A stretch of 64,000 nt of DNA from Ostreococcus lucimarinus CCE9901 (Eukaryota; Chlorophyta; Mamiellophyceae; Mamiellales; Bathycoccaceae). Position numbers and translations under genes: made by a program. Below are positions 1 to 8,539 of the stretch, piece after piece (position 1 is the first letter of the stretch; every line of letters starts with the position of its first letter). Location of the stretch: contig NC_009358.1 of the NCBI RefSeq assembly GCF_000092065.1, positions 744,001-808,000 of the forward strand. Reading direction: 5' to 3'. Under the pieces are notes generated by a model. That model did not search any database, was not told the origin of the DNA, and worked only from the letters and a program-made list of their open reading frames with translations.

Positions 1-1
1 C

Positions 2-583
2 TCTCTCGTGTGCGCGTTCATCATCGTTCAGTCGTGGTCGCACATTGGCGATGTAGCATCGATTCGCGCGTTGCTCGTCGCAGTTGCGTTTTTTCAGTCC
101 ATACTGTGGATGAACACGGCGGCGAGCGAGCTCGTTTCTTTGCTCAGCGCGATCGGCAAGGTGACTGGCGTGAGTGAAGCCTTACTCGGCGCGACAGTCC
201 TCGCGTGGGGGAACTCAGTCGGTGACTTTGTCTCCAACACCGTCGTCGCTCGCGCGGGCAACCCGAACATGGCAATCGCCGCGTGTTTTGCAGGGCCACT
301 GATGAATCTTCTCGTCGGCACCTCGTTCGGACTTTTGCTTCACGTCGCCAAATACGGCCCTGTCACCGGCTACGTCATGCCTAACGAGCTGATCTTGCTC
401 GGTGGTGCGCTGATGTTCGCATTGTTTTACGCGCTCTTCGTCATACCCTTCGTGCACAAGTGGCGCGTGGGGAAGAACGCGGCGTACGGCATGATTGGCT
501 TTTACTTTTCATTCTCCATAGTGTACGCGTTGACGAGCACGCATTGCATCTTCCGAAAACCTTGGCTTGGGCCACCGCAGTAG
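2..583 (+). CDS. Cation/calcium exchanger (CCX/NCLX-like), 3' part only
   Basis: C-terminal part of a multi-spanning sodium/calcium exchanger family protein; the frame is open to the window's left edge, so the N-terminal half lies outside. The segment with GATVLAWGNSVGDF and the following AGNPNMAIAACFAGPLMN is the second alpha-repeat that lines the ion pathway in this superfamily. It is followed by further hydrophobic segments and a short tail ending in TAG. The GNSVGDFVSN form and a Gly-Asn-Pro segment fit the K+-independent CCX/NCLX branch better than CAX antiporters, but substrate (Ca2+, Na+, K+ or Mn2+) and membrane cannot be read from this fragment. The gene converges on the homeodomain gene only 22 bp away. 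Confidence 0.8.
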   Translation, partial: SLVCAFIIVQSWSHIGDVASIRALLVAVAFFQSILWMNTAASELVSLLSAIGKVTGVSEALLGATVLAWGNSVGDFVSNTVVARAGNPNMAIAACFAGPLMNLLVGTSFGLLLHVAKYGPVTGYVMPNELILLGGALMFALFYALFVIPFVHKWRVGKNAAYGMIGFYFSFSIVYALTSTHCIFRKPWLGPPQ

Positions 584-605
584 ACATTTGTTGTTGTATT
601 GTACA

Positions 606-1646
606 TTACAAGGATCTCGCGTACTCTTTCGCGCGTTCCAAACTACCGTCGAACGCCTCCGCGAGCGCTCGCGCTGCGTCTTCCGCATTTCGTGGCTGTC
701 CCCCTCGCTCGAATAATTTAATCCAGTGGCGCTTTCGAAAGTTAATGAACCAGTTATTGACCTGCGTCGCGTCGAGTTTTGTTTGCGCGATGAGTTCGCG
801 CTTATCATCTTCAGTCGGGTACGGCCACACGATGTTTTCGGACCACCAGTTCTTTAGCACCTCTGTGGATTGGTCTGGAAGCTTGCCTTTCTTTCGTTTT
901 CGCATGAACTCCGACTTGAGCGTCATAATACTGCTCGCGTACTTACGTTTAAGGGCTTCTCTGAGTCGTTCCTCGTGGTCGCGACGCTGTTGCGAGTTAG
1001 ACAGTATCTGATCAAAGTCGCCGCTCGCCGCGGCGTGCTCCGCCGCCGTAGCCGGCGCTCGGCGTTTGCTCTCTGCGGCTTCACCTCGAATATCGGCGCT
1101 TTTCACCACATCCGAACGCACTTTCCGCGCGCGCGTCTCGAGTTCTCGACAGCACGACTTCGCGTCTTCGTATAGCGCGTGTAGCTCCTTGACGTACGAT
1201 TCAAGTTCGTGCGTGCACTCTCGCATGAACCGGTCCAAATCTCGTTGCGGTACGTCATGCGCGCCGCCCGAGCTCGACGCGTCTTCATTCATCACCTGAA
1301 CCGAGTACAACATCGCATCGCGCTCTCGATCGAGCGCTTCCAACACATCACCCTCAGCGCCAATTTGCCGGCACTCGTAATACGCTTCCACAAGCCGCGG
1401 ATACATGGGATGAGCGCGCACCGCGAGCGTCATCTCCTCTGAATCCGTCGCGCTCTCGCTCGAGCCCGTCTCTCTAACCTTTGTCCCGATGAACGCCTCG
1501 ATTTCATCGGCAAAACCGGGCAACGCGTCGACGTCGTCGCAATCAAATCCGCGCGCGCCGTCGTGAAAACAATCGTGCGTCGCGCACGCGAGCACATCCC
1601 ACTGCGCCGACTCCACGCTCGCGTCAAAGTCCATCGAGTCGAACAT
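606..1646 (-). CDS. KNOX: KNOX-class TALE homeodomain transcription factor
   Basis: 346-residue nuclear DNA-binding protein. Order of domains: acidic N-terminus; KNOX1-like segment around residues 73-112 (HPMYPRLVEAYYECRQIGA); KNOX2-like segment around 135-175 (DLDRFMRECTHELESY); ELK segment around 223-255 (LKRKYASSIMTLKSEF); then a TALE homeodomain with the three-residue-insertion signature PYP (VWPYPTEDDK) and recognition helix NNWFINFRKRHW. Asn-51 of the homeodomain is present. In green algae KNOX proteins heterodimerise with BELL partners to start the zygote program (established in Chlamydomonas GSM1/GSP1); that this protein does the same is inference. The stop codon overlaps a TGTAA polyadenylation motif. 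It is divergent from the next gene across 267 bp. Confidence 0.93.
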   Translation of the reverse strand: MFDSMDFDASVESAQWDVLACATHDCFHDGARGFDCDDVDALPGFADEIEAFIGTKVRETGSSESATDSEEMTLAVRAHPMYPRLVEAYYECRQIGAEGDVLEALDRERDAMLYSVQVMNEDASSSGGAHDVPQRDLDRFMRECTHELESYVKELHALYEDAKSCCRELETRARKVRSDVVKSADIRGEAAESKRRAPATAAEHAAASGDFDQILSNSQQRRDHEERLREALKRKYASSIMTLKSEFMRKRKKGKLPDQSTEVLKNWWSENIVWPYPTEDDKRELIAQTKLDATQVNNWFINFRKRHWIKLFERGGQPRNAEDAARALAEAFDGSLERAKEYARSL

Positions 1647-1913
1647 GTCGCGCGCGCGCCGGTCTCAATTCAGTCCCACGCCGCGTCTTCCCGCGCCCCG
1701 CTCGAACGGCACCGCACTGTCAACCACCACAAATCGCGCGTCCGGCGCCGCGGAGCGCTCGCCGCGCGCGCGACCGTGACGCCTCGCGTCGCTCGCCGCG
1801 CGACGAAAATAGTTCGCCGCGCGCCGCAGAGTTAACAATCCAATGCTCACGCCTCCAGACCGCGCCGTCTCGAAACCCGAGACGCGTCCGGGACGCCGCG
1901 CGTCGACGCAGGC

Positions 1914-2519
1914 ATGCGCGATGTGCTCCGCGCCGTCGCGCGCGCTGCGTCGACGTCGCGCGCGCGCGCGGCGACGCTCGACCGCGGCGCGGCGTCGAAG
2001 CGTCACGGCGCATTCGACCGCGCTTTCCGACGTTTTTCTTCCTCGGAAGACGACGTCGCGGCGAGAGTGCGCTCGAAAGTGCGCGCCGGGGAGCAGCCAG
2101 ACTTCATGGACGTCGCGGGGCACGTGTTCGCGAGGCGCGAGGGCGCGAGCGCGCGGACGGGTGGTGGTCGCACGCGCGGCGAGCGAGGCTGGGACTGGCA
2201 CGCGTGGCAACTGCTCGTCGCGTGCGTGCCCGCGGCGATGTCGTACGCGTGCGTGATGTATATCGATAAGAACTACGTGCCGGTGTACGTGAATGAGATG
2301 GAGGCGCGCGAACGGGCGAGGGAGGCGAAGATTATGGAGACCACGGCGCCGGCGGACGCGAGGCGCGACGAAGAGGCGACGAGGCTGCGCGCGCGATTGG
2401 CAGAGTTAGAGGCGAGCGTGCGCGAGGTAGGGGCGCGCATGGCGAGTTTAGAGCAACCGAAACCTAGCGAAGACGCGCAAACGGCGAGTGAAGGCGAGAA
2501 ATCTCGAACGACGGCGTGA
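1914..2519 (+). CDS. Small single-pass protein, probably mitochondrial, unknown function
   Basis: 201 residues, family not recognised. The first ~50 residues are rich in Arg, Ala and Ser with no acidic run and end near RRFSSSED, which looks like a mitochondrial (less likely plastid) targeting peptide. One hydrophobic segment (WQLLVACVPAAMSYACVMYI) lies around residues 98-118, followed by a charged, Glu/Arg/Ala-rich region (about 125-185) predicted by eye to be helical or coiled coil, and a polar tail. The topology resembles small inner-membrane assembly or scaffold proteins, but no motif supports a specific function. ATG 1914 is the first in-frame ATG after the gap from the divergent KNOX gene. 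Confidence 0.6.
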   Translation: MRDVLRAVARAASTSRARAATLDRGAASKRHGAFDRAFRRFSSSEDDVAARVRSKVRAGEQPDFMDVAGHVFARREGASARTGGGRTRGERGWDWHAWQLLVACVPAAMSYACVMYIDKNYVPVYVNEMEARERAREAKIMETTAPADARRDEEATRLRARLAELEASVREVGARMASLEQPKPSEDAQTASEGEKSRTTA

Positions 2520-2622
2520 GGCGAGCGCGTTCAATCTTCTCGACGGAGTCGCGACGCAGCACACTAGTCCATAGATCCCACGTAGCGCTTGAACACATCA
2601 ATAGTTAGTTTACATTCCATCA

Positions 2623-3213
2623 TCACACGCGTCCGCGAAGCTTAGACTTCTTCGGCGCTCGAAAATCGACGCGGGTCGTCCCCGCCGACGCCGCCTCCTC
2701 GCGCCAGTAGTGATACGACTCCGTCATCTTCATCAACGTCCCAGACGAGTGCTGCATCGCGTTCCTCTTCCTATCCATCACCATCGCGCTCAAATCATCT
2801 CCGTGCGCTTTCACCAGCGCCTCCACCACGCGCGTTTGTTTCGGCGTCAACCGCTTCGGCGCCGAGAACCCGCTCGTTTTCGTCTCTCCCAGCAGCGCGC
2901 GCGTCTCGTCCCCGTTCGACGTCGCCAGCGTCGCCACCGCCTCTCGCACCGACGCCCCCGGGTCGTCCATCGCGTTTCGTCCGCCGCGTCCCGCGACGTT
3001 CGCGTCGCTCGCGAGTCCGCTCGCCGCGTAGTTTCGCGTCAGCGTCGCGTCCACGTTCCAGGGCTCGGTCGCGCGCGGCGCGCCGGGCAGGCTCACGACG
3101 GCGTGATCGACGCGCGCGCGACCGGTTTGGAAGTTTGTCGTGACGCCGACTTTTTGCGTCTTCTTCCCGGCCGCCGCCTTGGCGCGCTTCTTGCGACGGA
3201 GCGAACCAGCCAT
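2623..3213 (-). CDS. NOP16: Nucleolar ribosome-biogenesis protein NOP16
   Basis: 196 residues. The basic N-terminus (GSLRRKKRAKAAAGKK), the W-x-x-x-x-T-L-x-x-N-Y motif (EPWNVDATLTRNYAASGL) and the C-terminal block (LTPKQTRVVEALVKAHGDD followed by MVMDRKRNAMQHSSGTL) match the NOP16 family, which joins pre-60S particles in the nucleolus. Length agrees with the family (about 180-230 aa). The C-terminus is again basic (APKKSKLRGRV). It is convergent with the upstream plus-strand gene (about 100 bp apart) and lies downstream of the SWIM-domain gene on the same strand. Confidence 0.88.
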   Translation of the reverse strand: MAGSLRRKKRAKAAAGKKTQKVGVTTNFQTGRARVDHAVVSLPGAPRATEPWNVDATLTRNYAASGLASDANVAGRGGRNAMDDPGASVREAVATLATSNGDETRALLGETKTSGFSAPKRLTPKQTRVVEALVKAHGDDLSAMVMDRKRNAMQHSSGTLMKMTESYHYWREEAASAGTTRVDFRAPKKSKLRGRV

Positions 3214-3343
3214 GGCGACGGCGGCGGTTCGCGTCTTGCACTGCGGCCGGGCTCGGCGCGCTCGGCGCGCGCGCGTCGGTCGTTCGGTCGGCGCTTCTAC
3301 GGTTACAATCGCGCGCGTCGCGTCGCGCCCGAGCTACGGCTAC

Positions 3344-4024
3344 TCACATCGGATCGTCCTCGAAACTCTTCATCATCATGTTCCCCAACAGCACGTCGTC
3401 CACCGTCGTCGTCTTCGCGCACCGCAGCACGCTCGCGAGCTTCGCCGCGAGCTGGTGCTTGCACGCCAACGCCTCGCCTCGATTGACGCACTCCCAAAAA
3501 AACGATCGACACGAGCAAAAGTGCGCGGGAAAGCACAAATACGGCGCCCTTTCGTGCGCGCCGCTGCCGTGCACGGCGTACATCGACCGTCCGCTCCTCT
3601 CGGCGACGACGCGCCGCACGCGTCCCGCCTGCATCACCTCGAGCGCCTTTTGCAGGTGTTTCGCCCCGTACAGCCACGCCAGCGCTTCCAGCGCGTCGTC
3701 CGGGACGTCGATCGCGCGGTTCGCATCGCGCGCGACGCGCGCGCGCCTCGCGAGCGCGTCGAACGCCGCCTCGGCGATCGCCGCGCCGCGATGTCGCGCG
3801 TCGTTCGACGCGTCGCGCCAGCGCTTCGGATTCGAATCATCCTCCGCCTCCGACGTCGACGTCGCGCGTCGTCGCGCGGGCGCCGCGCCCATGAACGCGG
3901 GCACCGACGACGCGTTCGCGTCCGCGGCGTCCCGGTCGACGTCGCGCGGCATGGCGCGTCGGCGTCGCGCGATGGCGGCGCGAACGGGCGCGCGCGCGTC
4001 GTCGTCGGCACATCGCGACGGCAT
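3344..4024 (-). CDS. SWIM zinc-finger protein, SWS1/ZSWIM7-like
   Basis: The C-terminal ~130 residues carry a SWIM zinc-binding motif, C-x-C-x(n)-C-x-H (FCSCRSFFWECVNRGEALACKHQLA), preceded by a helical block (DALEALAWLYGAKHLQKAL) and a V-x-x-x-SGRSMYAVHGSG strand pair. This is the arrangement of ZSWIM7/SWS1, a Shu-complex partner that promotes RAD51 filaments in homologous recombination. The N-terminus is low complexity and the start is uncertain: in-frame ATGs (minus strand) lie at 4717, 4024, 3952 and 3892. I used 4024; family proteins are only ~140-200 residues, so 3952 or 3892 are also reasonable. The frame stays open up to 4882, see the finding on 4025-4741. Confidence 0.72.
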   Translation of the reverse strand: MPSRCADDDARAPVRAAIARRRRAMPRDVDRDAADANASSVPAFMGAAPARRRATSTSEAEDDSNPKRWRDASNDARHRGAAIAEAAFDALARRARVARDANRAIDVPDDALEALAWLYGAKHLQKALEVMQAGRVRRVVAERSGRSMYAVHGSGAHERAPYLCFPAHFCSCRSFFWECVNRGEALACKHQLAAKLASVLRCAKTTTVDDVLLGNMMMKSFEDDPM

Positions 4025-4553
4025 GCCCGCGGTCGTGCGTCGAGGCGAAGAGTCGAGCTCGGACGACGACGACGACGACGACGACGTCGACGCCGTCGCG
4101 TGCTCGCCCGAGCGCGCGCGCGCGGCGTCGCCGACGACGCGAAGCGCGCGCGCGCGCGCGACGAACGACGGCGACGCGCGCGACGACGCGCGGTCGAACG
4201 CGGCGCGCGTCGTCGAGCGGCGACGCGCGGTGGTGGCGCGCGACGCGAGCGACGACGACGGAGGCGGCGCGCGCGCGCGCGCGGGCGCGGACGGACGGGG
4301 GGAGGGCGCGCCCAACACTAAATTCGTCGCGGCGTGCGTCGCGCCGCTGCGAGACGGACCGATCGCGCGCGCGGCGGTCGCGGCGAAGGCGCGCGATCGA
4401 GATTTGGGGATATTATCGCAGACGTCGGCGTCGATGACGAGGGTGAACGCGCACGCGAGGGAGGCGGCGTTGGCGGCGAGGGAGGCGGCGGATACGACGC
4501 GGCGGTTGACGCGACGGCACGGACGAGACGACGACGACGACGACGAGGCGTAG
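4023..4553 (+). CDS. Possible hypothetical protein with acidic runs
   Basis: A 176-codon frame from ATG 4023 to TAG, with an early Asp run (EESSSDDDDDDDDVD), disordered Arg/Ala/Ser-rich middle, a more helix-like C-terminal part (residues ~115-165) and a final acidic run. Codon third positions are almost all G or C and use gcg/acg/gac as do real genes here. However, the opposite strand is open over the same stretch with equally good codon use, and no family is recognised. Its ATG overlaps a minus-strand ATG in a CATG, so it would be divergent with the SWIM gene. Low confidence. Confidence 0.3.
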   Translation: MPAVVRRGEESSSDDDDDDDDVDAVACSPERARAASPTTRSARARATNDGDARDDARSNAARVVERRRAVVARDASDDDGGGARARAGADGRGEGAPNTKFVAACVAPLRDGPIARAAVAAKARDRDLGILSQTSASMTRVNAHAREAALAAREAADTTRRLTRRHGRDDDDDDEA

Positions 4554-4741
4554 GCGTGGGCGGCGCACGTTTCGGGGCACACGGAGAGGTGGTATTTCTT
4601 AGACGACGTGTAATAGAGCTTAGCGATGCACCACGAGGGCGACGTCGTCGCCGCGCGCGCCGCGGCGCGCGCGCTCGCCGGCTCGAACGAACCGCCTCGC
4701 CGCACACGCGCGCGCATCGATCGCTCGCCCGCGCGCGCGCC

Positions 4742-7234
4742 ATGTCCGCGCGCGTCGACGACGATGCGCTCGCGGTGTGCGTCAGAGCCGCCGAGCGCGG
4801 GCGCATCGCGCGCGTGCGCGACGACCAAACCGTGTTCAAAGATGAGTGCGCGTTCTCGTTCGACTCTCCGTTGAGCGCGCACGGCGTGTACGTCAACGCG
4901 GAGACGCTGTTCGGGTACTCGCGAAAGTATGTGGCGCTAGACGCCGCGCGCACGGGGTGCGAGGTGTACGTTCGGGTGAAGACGACGCGGACGTTGAAAC
5001 CGACGAGCGAGGGCGAAGCGAAGGACGAGACGCCGACGACGCTCGGATTCGGTGTCGACGGTGGATTCGCGAGTGAGAGCGATAAATACGACGTGGATAC
5101 GACGTATGCGTTAGTGATCGCTCCCGATTTCGACGATGTCTCGCGCGCGCTGCCTTTGGAAGGATTACCGGAGACGCTTCGCGAAGCGTGCGAGAAAATC
5201 GCGCAAAAGCAAGGCTTCCACGACACCGAGGAGACGAAATCTTGGCAAGAGATTCGCGAGGTGTCCAGGTACGCGCTGGAGCTCGCGCAGGAGGACAACG
5301 GAAAGAAGATTCCGAGCGATCCCTCGAAGTGGCGTTGCGAGGAGACCGGAGAGAGTGGAAACTTGTGGGTCAACTTGAGCGACGGTCACATCGGGAGCGG
5401 GCGCAGACATTTTGATGGGTCGGGTGGTAACGGGAGCGCGCTGCGGCACTACGAAGCGATGAAGGCGCAAGGAAAGCACTATCCGCTGGTGGTGAAGCTC
5501 GGTACGATCAGTGCGAACGGCGCGGATGTGTATTCGTACTCCCCAGACGAAGACGACATGGTGGAGGATCCGTACTTGGCCGTGCACCTGCGACACTGGG
5601 GAATCAACATGCTGTCAATGGAGAAGACGGAAAAGAGCATGGCTGAGTTGCAAATTGAGCTCAATAAAGGTTTTGAGTTTGACAAAATCACCGAGGCCGG
5701 GTCGCAGTTGGAGTCGGCGTACGGGCCGCGACTCGTCGGCTTGAAAAACATGGGCAACACGTGCTACTTGAACTCGGTCATGCAGGTGCTTAAGCAAGTG
5801 CCTGCGGTGTGCGATCGGTACTTTGACAAATATGAAATCTTTCAGAGCGCGCCGGAAGATCCCGTGACTGATTTCCCGACGCAAATGTCAAAACTCGTGA
5901 ATGCTCTCGTCTCTGATGAGTACGCGAGTCCAGAGGCTGAGAACGCGGCGGTGGCGGTGTGCCCGCGCATGTTTAAACAGCTCGTCGGCAAAGGACATCC
6001 AGAGTTTAGTACTGGTCGTCAACAAGACGCGGTAGAGTATTTCCAGCACTTGTTAGACGTGATGACTCGCGCTGAACGAGCTGCGAGCTCGCGAGTATCA
6101 GCTGGTCCACCGACTGCGGCGCAGTTTACGTTTGAGATCGAGGACAAGCTCACGTGCGTGGAAAGTGGGAACGTGCGCTACTCGACGCGAAAGGACAACA
6201 TCCTGTCGCTCGGTATTCCTTTAGACAAGGCAACGAACAAGGCATCGGTTGCCGCTTTCAAAGAACGCGAGCTCAAGCGCCAGAAAAAGGAGGAGGAGGA
6301 CGTGGAAGAAATCGTGCGACCCGAGGTGCCGTTTTCTGCGTGCCTTGAAGTCTTCGGCTCGACTGAGACCGTTGAAGACTTCTACAGCACTGCGCTCAAA
6401 CGCAAATCGATCGCGTCAAAAGTGGCGCGCATGAAGACGATGCCCAACTTTCTCGCGGTGCAGCTCAGGCGTTATTACGTTGGTGACGATTGGACGCCGA
6501 AAAAGCTCGACGTCCTCGTCGACGTCCCGAAGACGATTTCGCTCGAGCATCTTCGCGCGCGGGGGCTACAGCCTGGGGAAGTCGAACTTCCCGAAGACCA
6601 AGATGGTGCCGCCATGGAAACCTCATCCACGCCAGCGCCAGCGCGCGTTGAACCCGACATGGCGATCGTAAGCGCGCTCATGTCGATGGGTTTTAGCGAA
6701 AACGGAAGCAAGCGCGCCGCGCTCGCGACGAACAACGCGTCTACTGAGGTGTCGATGGAATGGGTGTTCGCGCACATGGAAGACGCGGACTTCAACGAGC
6801 CGCTTCCCGATCCATCTGAGTTACCATCTGTGAGTGCTCCATCCGCGGTGAATCCAGAATCGGTCATGATGCTCACGTCCATGGGCTTCGGCGAAGACGC
6901 CGCGGAGGCCGCGCTCAAGGCGTGCGCGGGGAATCTGGAGCGCGCGGCGGACTGGTTGTTTTCGCACGCAGATGATCTCCAATCGGCGATCGCTCAAGTG
7001 AACGGTGCCACAAACGATGTGGGTACGGACGTCGACAGCACCACGCTGGACGGCGCCGGCGAATACGAGCTCTTTGGTATCATCAGCCACATGGGCGGGA
7101 ACACGAACTGCGGGCATTACGTCGCCCACGTGGAAATCGACGGCAAGTGGTACATCTTTAACGATCGCAAGGTGGCGCTTTCGAGACAGCCGCCTACCGA
7201 CCTCGGTTACTTGTACGTTTTTAGAAGACGATGA
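4742..7234 (+). CDS. UBP14: Ubiquitin carboxyl-terminal hydrolase USP5/UBP14 (isopeptidase T)
   Basis: 830-residue cysteine protease that disassembles unanchored polyubiquitin, feeding the free ubiquitin pool. Domains in order: cryptic N-terminal variant finger with the family's start (TVFKDECAFSFDSPLS); ZnF-UBP domain around residues 185-290 (NLWVNLSDGHIGSGRR, DGSGGNG, GADVYSYSPDEDDMV); catalytic Cys box NMGNTCYLNS with Cys ~341; two UBA domains (~640-680 SALMSMGFSENGSK and ~705-745 MLTSMGFGEDAAEAA) inserted in the catalytic core; His box NCGHYVAHV with His ~792 and the terminal NDRKV-YLYVF strand pair. The start at 4742 aligns with the usual family N-terminus. Oddity: only the first of the canonical zinc-ligand cysteines of the ZnF (Cys ~199) is evident. 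Confidence 0.95.
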   Translation: MSARVDDDALAVCVRAAERGRIARVRDDQTVFKDECAFSFDSPLSAHGVYVNAETLFGYSRKYVALDAARTGCEVYVRVKTTRTLKPTSEGEAKDETPTTLGFGVDGGFASESDKYDVDTTYALVIAPDFDDVSRALPLEGLPETLREACEKIAQKQGFHDTEETKSWQEIREVSRYALELAQEDNGKKIPSDPSKWRCEETGESGNLWVNLSDGHIGSGRRHFDGSGGNGSALRHYEAMKAQGKHYPLVVKLGTISANGADVYSYSPDEDDMVEDPYLAVHLRHWGINMLSMEKTEKSMAELQIELNKGFEFDKITEAGSQLESAYGPRLVGLKNMGNTCYLNSVMQVLKQVPAVCDRYFDKYEIFQSAPEDPVTDFPTQMSKLVNALVSDEYASPEAENAAVAVCPRMFKQLVGKGHPEFSTGRQQDAVEYFQHLLDVMTRAERAASSRVSAGPPTAAQFTFEIEDKLTCVESGNVRYSTRKDNILSLGIPLDKATNKASVAAFKERELKRQKKEEEDVEEIVRPEVPFSACLEVFGSTETVEDFYSTALKRKSIASKVARMKTMPNFLAVQLRRYYVGDDWTPKKLDVLVDVPKTISLEHLRARGLQPGEVELPEDQDGAAMETSSTPAPARVEPDMAIVSALMSMGFSENGSKRAALATNNASTEVSMEWVFAHMEDADFNEPLPDPSELPSVSAPSAVNPESVMMLTSMGFGEDAAEAALKACAGNLERAADWLFSHADDLQSAIAQVNGATNDVGTDVDSTTLDGAGEYELFGIISHMGGNTNCGHYVAHVEIDGKWYIFNDRKVALSRQPPTDLGYLYVFRRR

Positions 7235-7369
7235 ATTCCATCGCAAACTCGGAAACTTGCTTCGCCACAACTACTGGGCTGTTGCGTCACCGCTGTCGAC
7301 TGTGCTCGGCATGGATCCGATTCGATTCCACGTCGCGCATCCAAAGCTCTGAGGACTCTCGAAAACTGT

Positions 7370-8419
7370 TTAGCTTCGATTATCGATTGATATTCTACGT
7401 GAATCTTCCTCGTTTTCTCTATGTTTTTCCGCGAGCGATTTATCGTGCGCCACCGTGGTCAACGCGACGCCTAAAATCGTAACAATGGCGCCGACGATTT
7501 CACGCACGGTCAAGATTGGCGTACCTACGAGGGCGTGTGAAAACAATGTTTGAACGATTGGCAACAGCGTCAACGACACGCTCGCGACGAGAAGTGGCAG
7601 GTTTTGAACCGCAACGGTAATCGCCAAGTGTCCCACAGCGATGAGTACACCAACGGCGATGATGAATCGAACATCGTCGCAGTGCGGCCAAGCGAACACG
7701 CCGTAAGGCGGAGTGAGTGACCAGTCAGCTTGATCTGGCACGATCGCAAGAATTAGAAACGAGCACATCATCATGATGATAGTTGCAAATCCTTGAACGA
7801 TGAAGACGCTTGCATTTGTAATCCTGGGTTGTAATCCTGGGTACATCGCATTCTGGGTGCGCCGCATGGATGCGATGTACCCAGCGTACGAGATGGCCGA
7901 ACAAAGTGCAACGAGATCACCAGTGATCGTAGACGGGCGTTGCTGATCACGACGGTTGGAATACGTCGTTGTGATGATTGCCCCAGATATGGTTACGCCC
8001 ACGCCGAACCACTCCGTCCGACTTGGAAACGTCACCAACTCGGACTGGGCATGTCTACTCACGAAAGCAGCACACGCGGCGCCGAGCAAAATGAAAACGG
8101 GATGAACCTGCGCGAAGAGCGCGGTCCGAGGAAACGTCGTCATCTCTAGAGCGATATTCCACGTCGCGTACGACAGTTCTAGGCACACACCGACGACGAA
8201 AAGGGTGAGAATGACCGTTTTCGTCCATCGGATGCTATCGTCAGTAAAACAAGACCAACAGAGCGAAGGAAACAAAAACATCGCCGAAATCTGACTCCTC
8301 CACGAATTGCGCACAATAGGAGGAACCTCGACTAGGTCAAACATCGGGCCGCCAATTCCACAGGCGCACATCACGACGAAAAGCGCGAAAATCCCCGTCC
8401 AACGCGAACGCGGTGCCAT
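7370..8419 (-). CDS. Drug/metabolite transporter (EamA/DMT superfamily)
   Basis: 349 residues with about ten hydrophobic segments in two halves, the EamA-type layout of nucleotide-sugar, triose-phosphate or amino-acid exporters. Recognisable pieces are GDLVALCSAISYAGYIASMR at the start of the second repeat and LPLLVASVSLTLLPIVQTL plus VGAIVTILGVALTT near the end. Substrate cannot be inferred. The C-terminal tail is polar and charged (AEKHRENEEDSRR). The first in-frame codon gives a Cys-rich 19-residue leader lying in a tandem repeat, so I prefer ATG 8419 (MAPRSRW). Third-position GC and overall AT content are more relaxed than in neighbours. Confidence 0.8.
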   Translation of the reverse strand: MAPRSRWTGIFALFVVMCACGIGGPMFDLVEVPPIVRNSWRSQISAMFLFPSLCWSCFTDDSIRWTKTVILTLFVVGVCLELSYATWNIALEMTTFPRTALFAQVHPVFILLGAACAAFVSRHAQSELVTFPSRTEWFGVGVTISGAIITTTYSNRRDQQRPSTITGDLVALCSAISYAGYIASMRRTQNAMYPGLQPRITNASVFIVQGFATIIMMMCSFLILAIVPDQADWSLTPPYGVFAWPHCDDVRFIIAVGVLIAVGHLAITVAVQNLPLLVASVSLTLLPIVQTLFSHALVGTPILTVREIVGAIVTILGVALTTVAHDKSLAEKHRENEEDSRRISIDNRS

Positions 8420-8446
8420 GTTGTGAGGACGCACGTGCGACATTAA

Positions 8447-8539
8447 GCATCTAATACAGCATCTAATACACCACAACCGGTGATCACTAACGCGCGACTA
8501 AGCATCTAATACACCACAACTGGTGATCACTAACGCGCG
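8447..8539. repeat. 43-bp tandem duplication with a 12-bp partial third copy
   Basis: A unit beginning gcatctaatacaccacaac occurs at 8459-8501 and again at 8502-8539 (truncated), differing by one C/T substitution at 8478 versus 8521. A further 12-bp partial unit (gcatctaataca) sits at 8447-8458. The right-hand copy is the last ~13 codons of the cyclophilin gene including its stop; the left copies fall between that stop and the start of the transporter gene. Confidence 0.9.

Noticed and set aside
7290-7345. Possible tRNA T-arm (gattcgattcc) downstream of USP5
   Set aside because: No complementary T stem, acceptor stem or anticodon arm can be formed around it.
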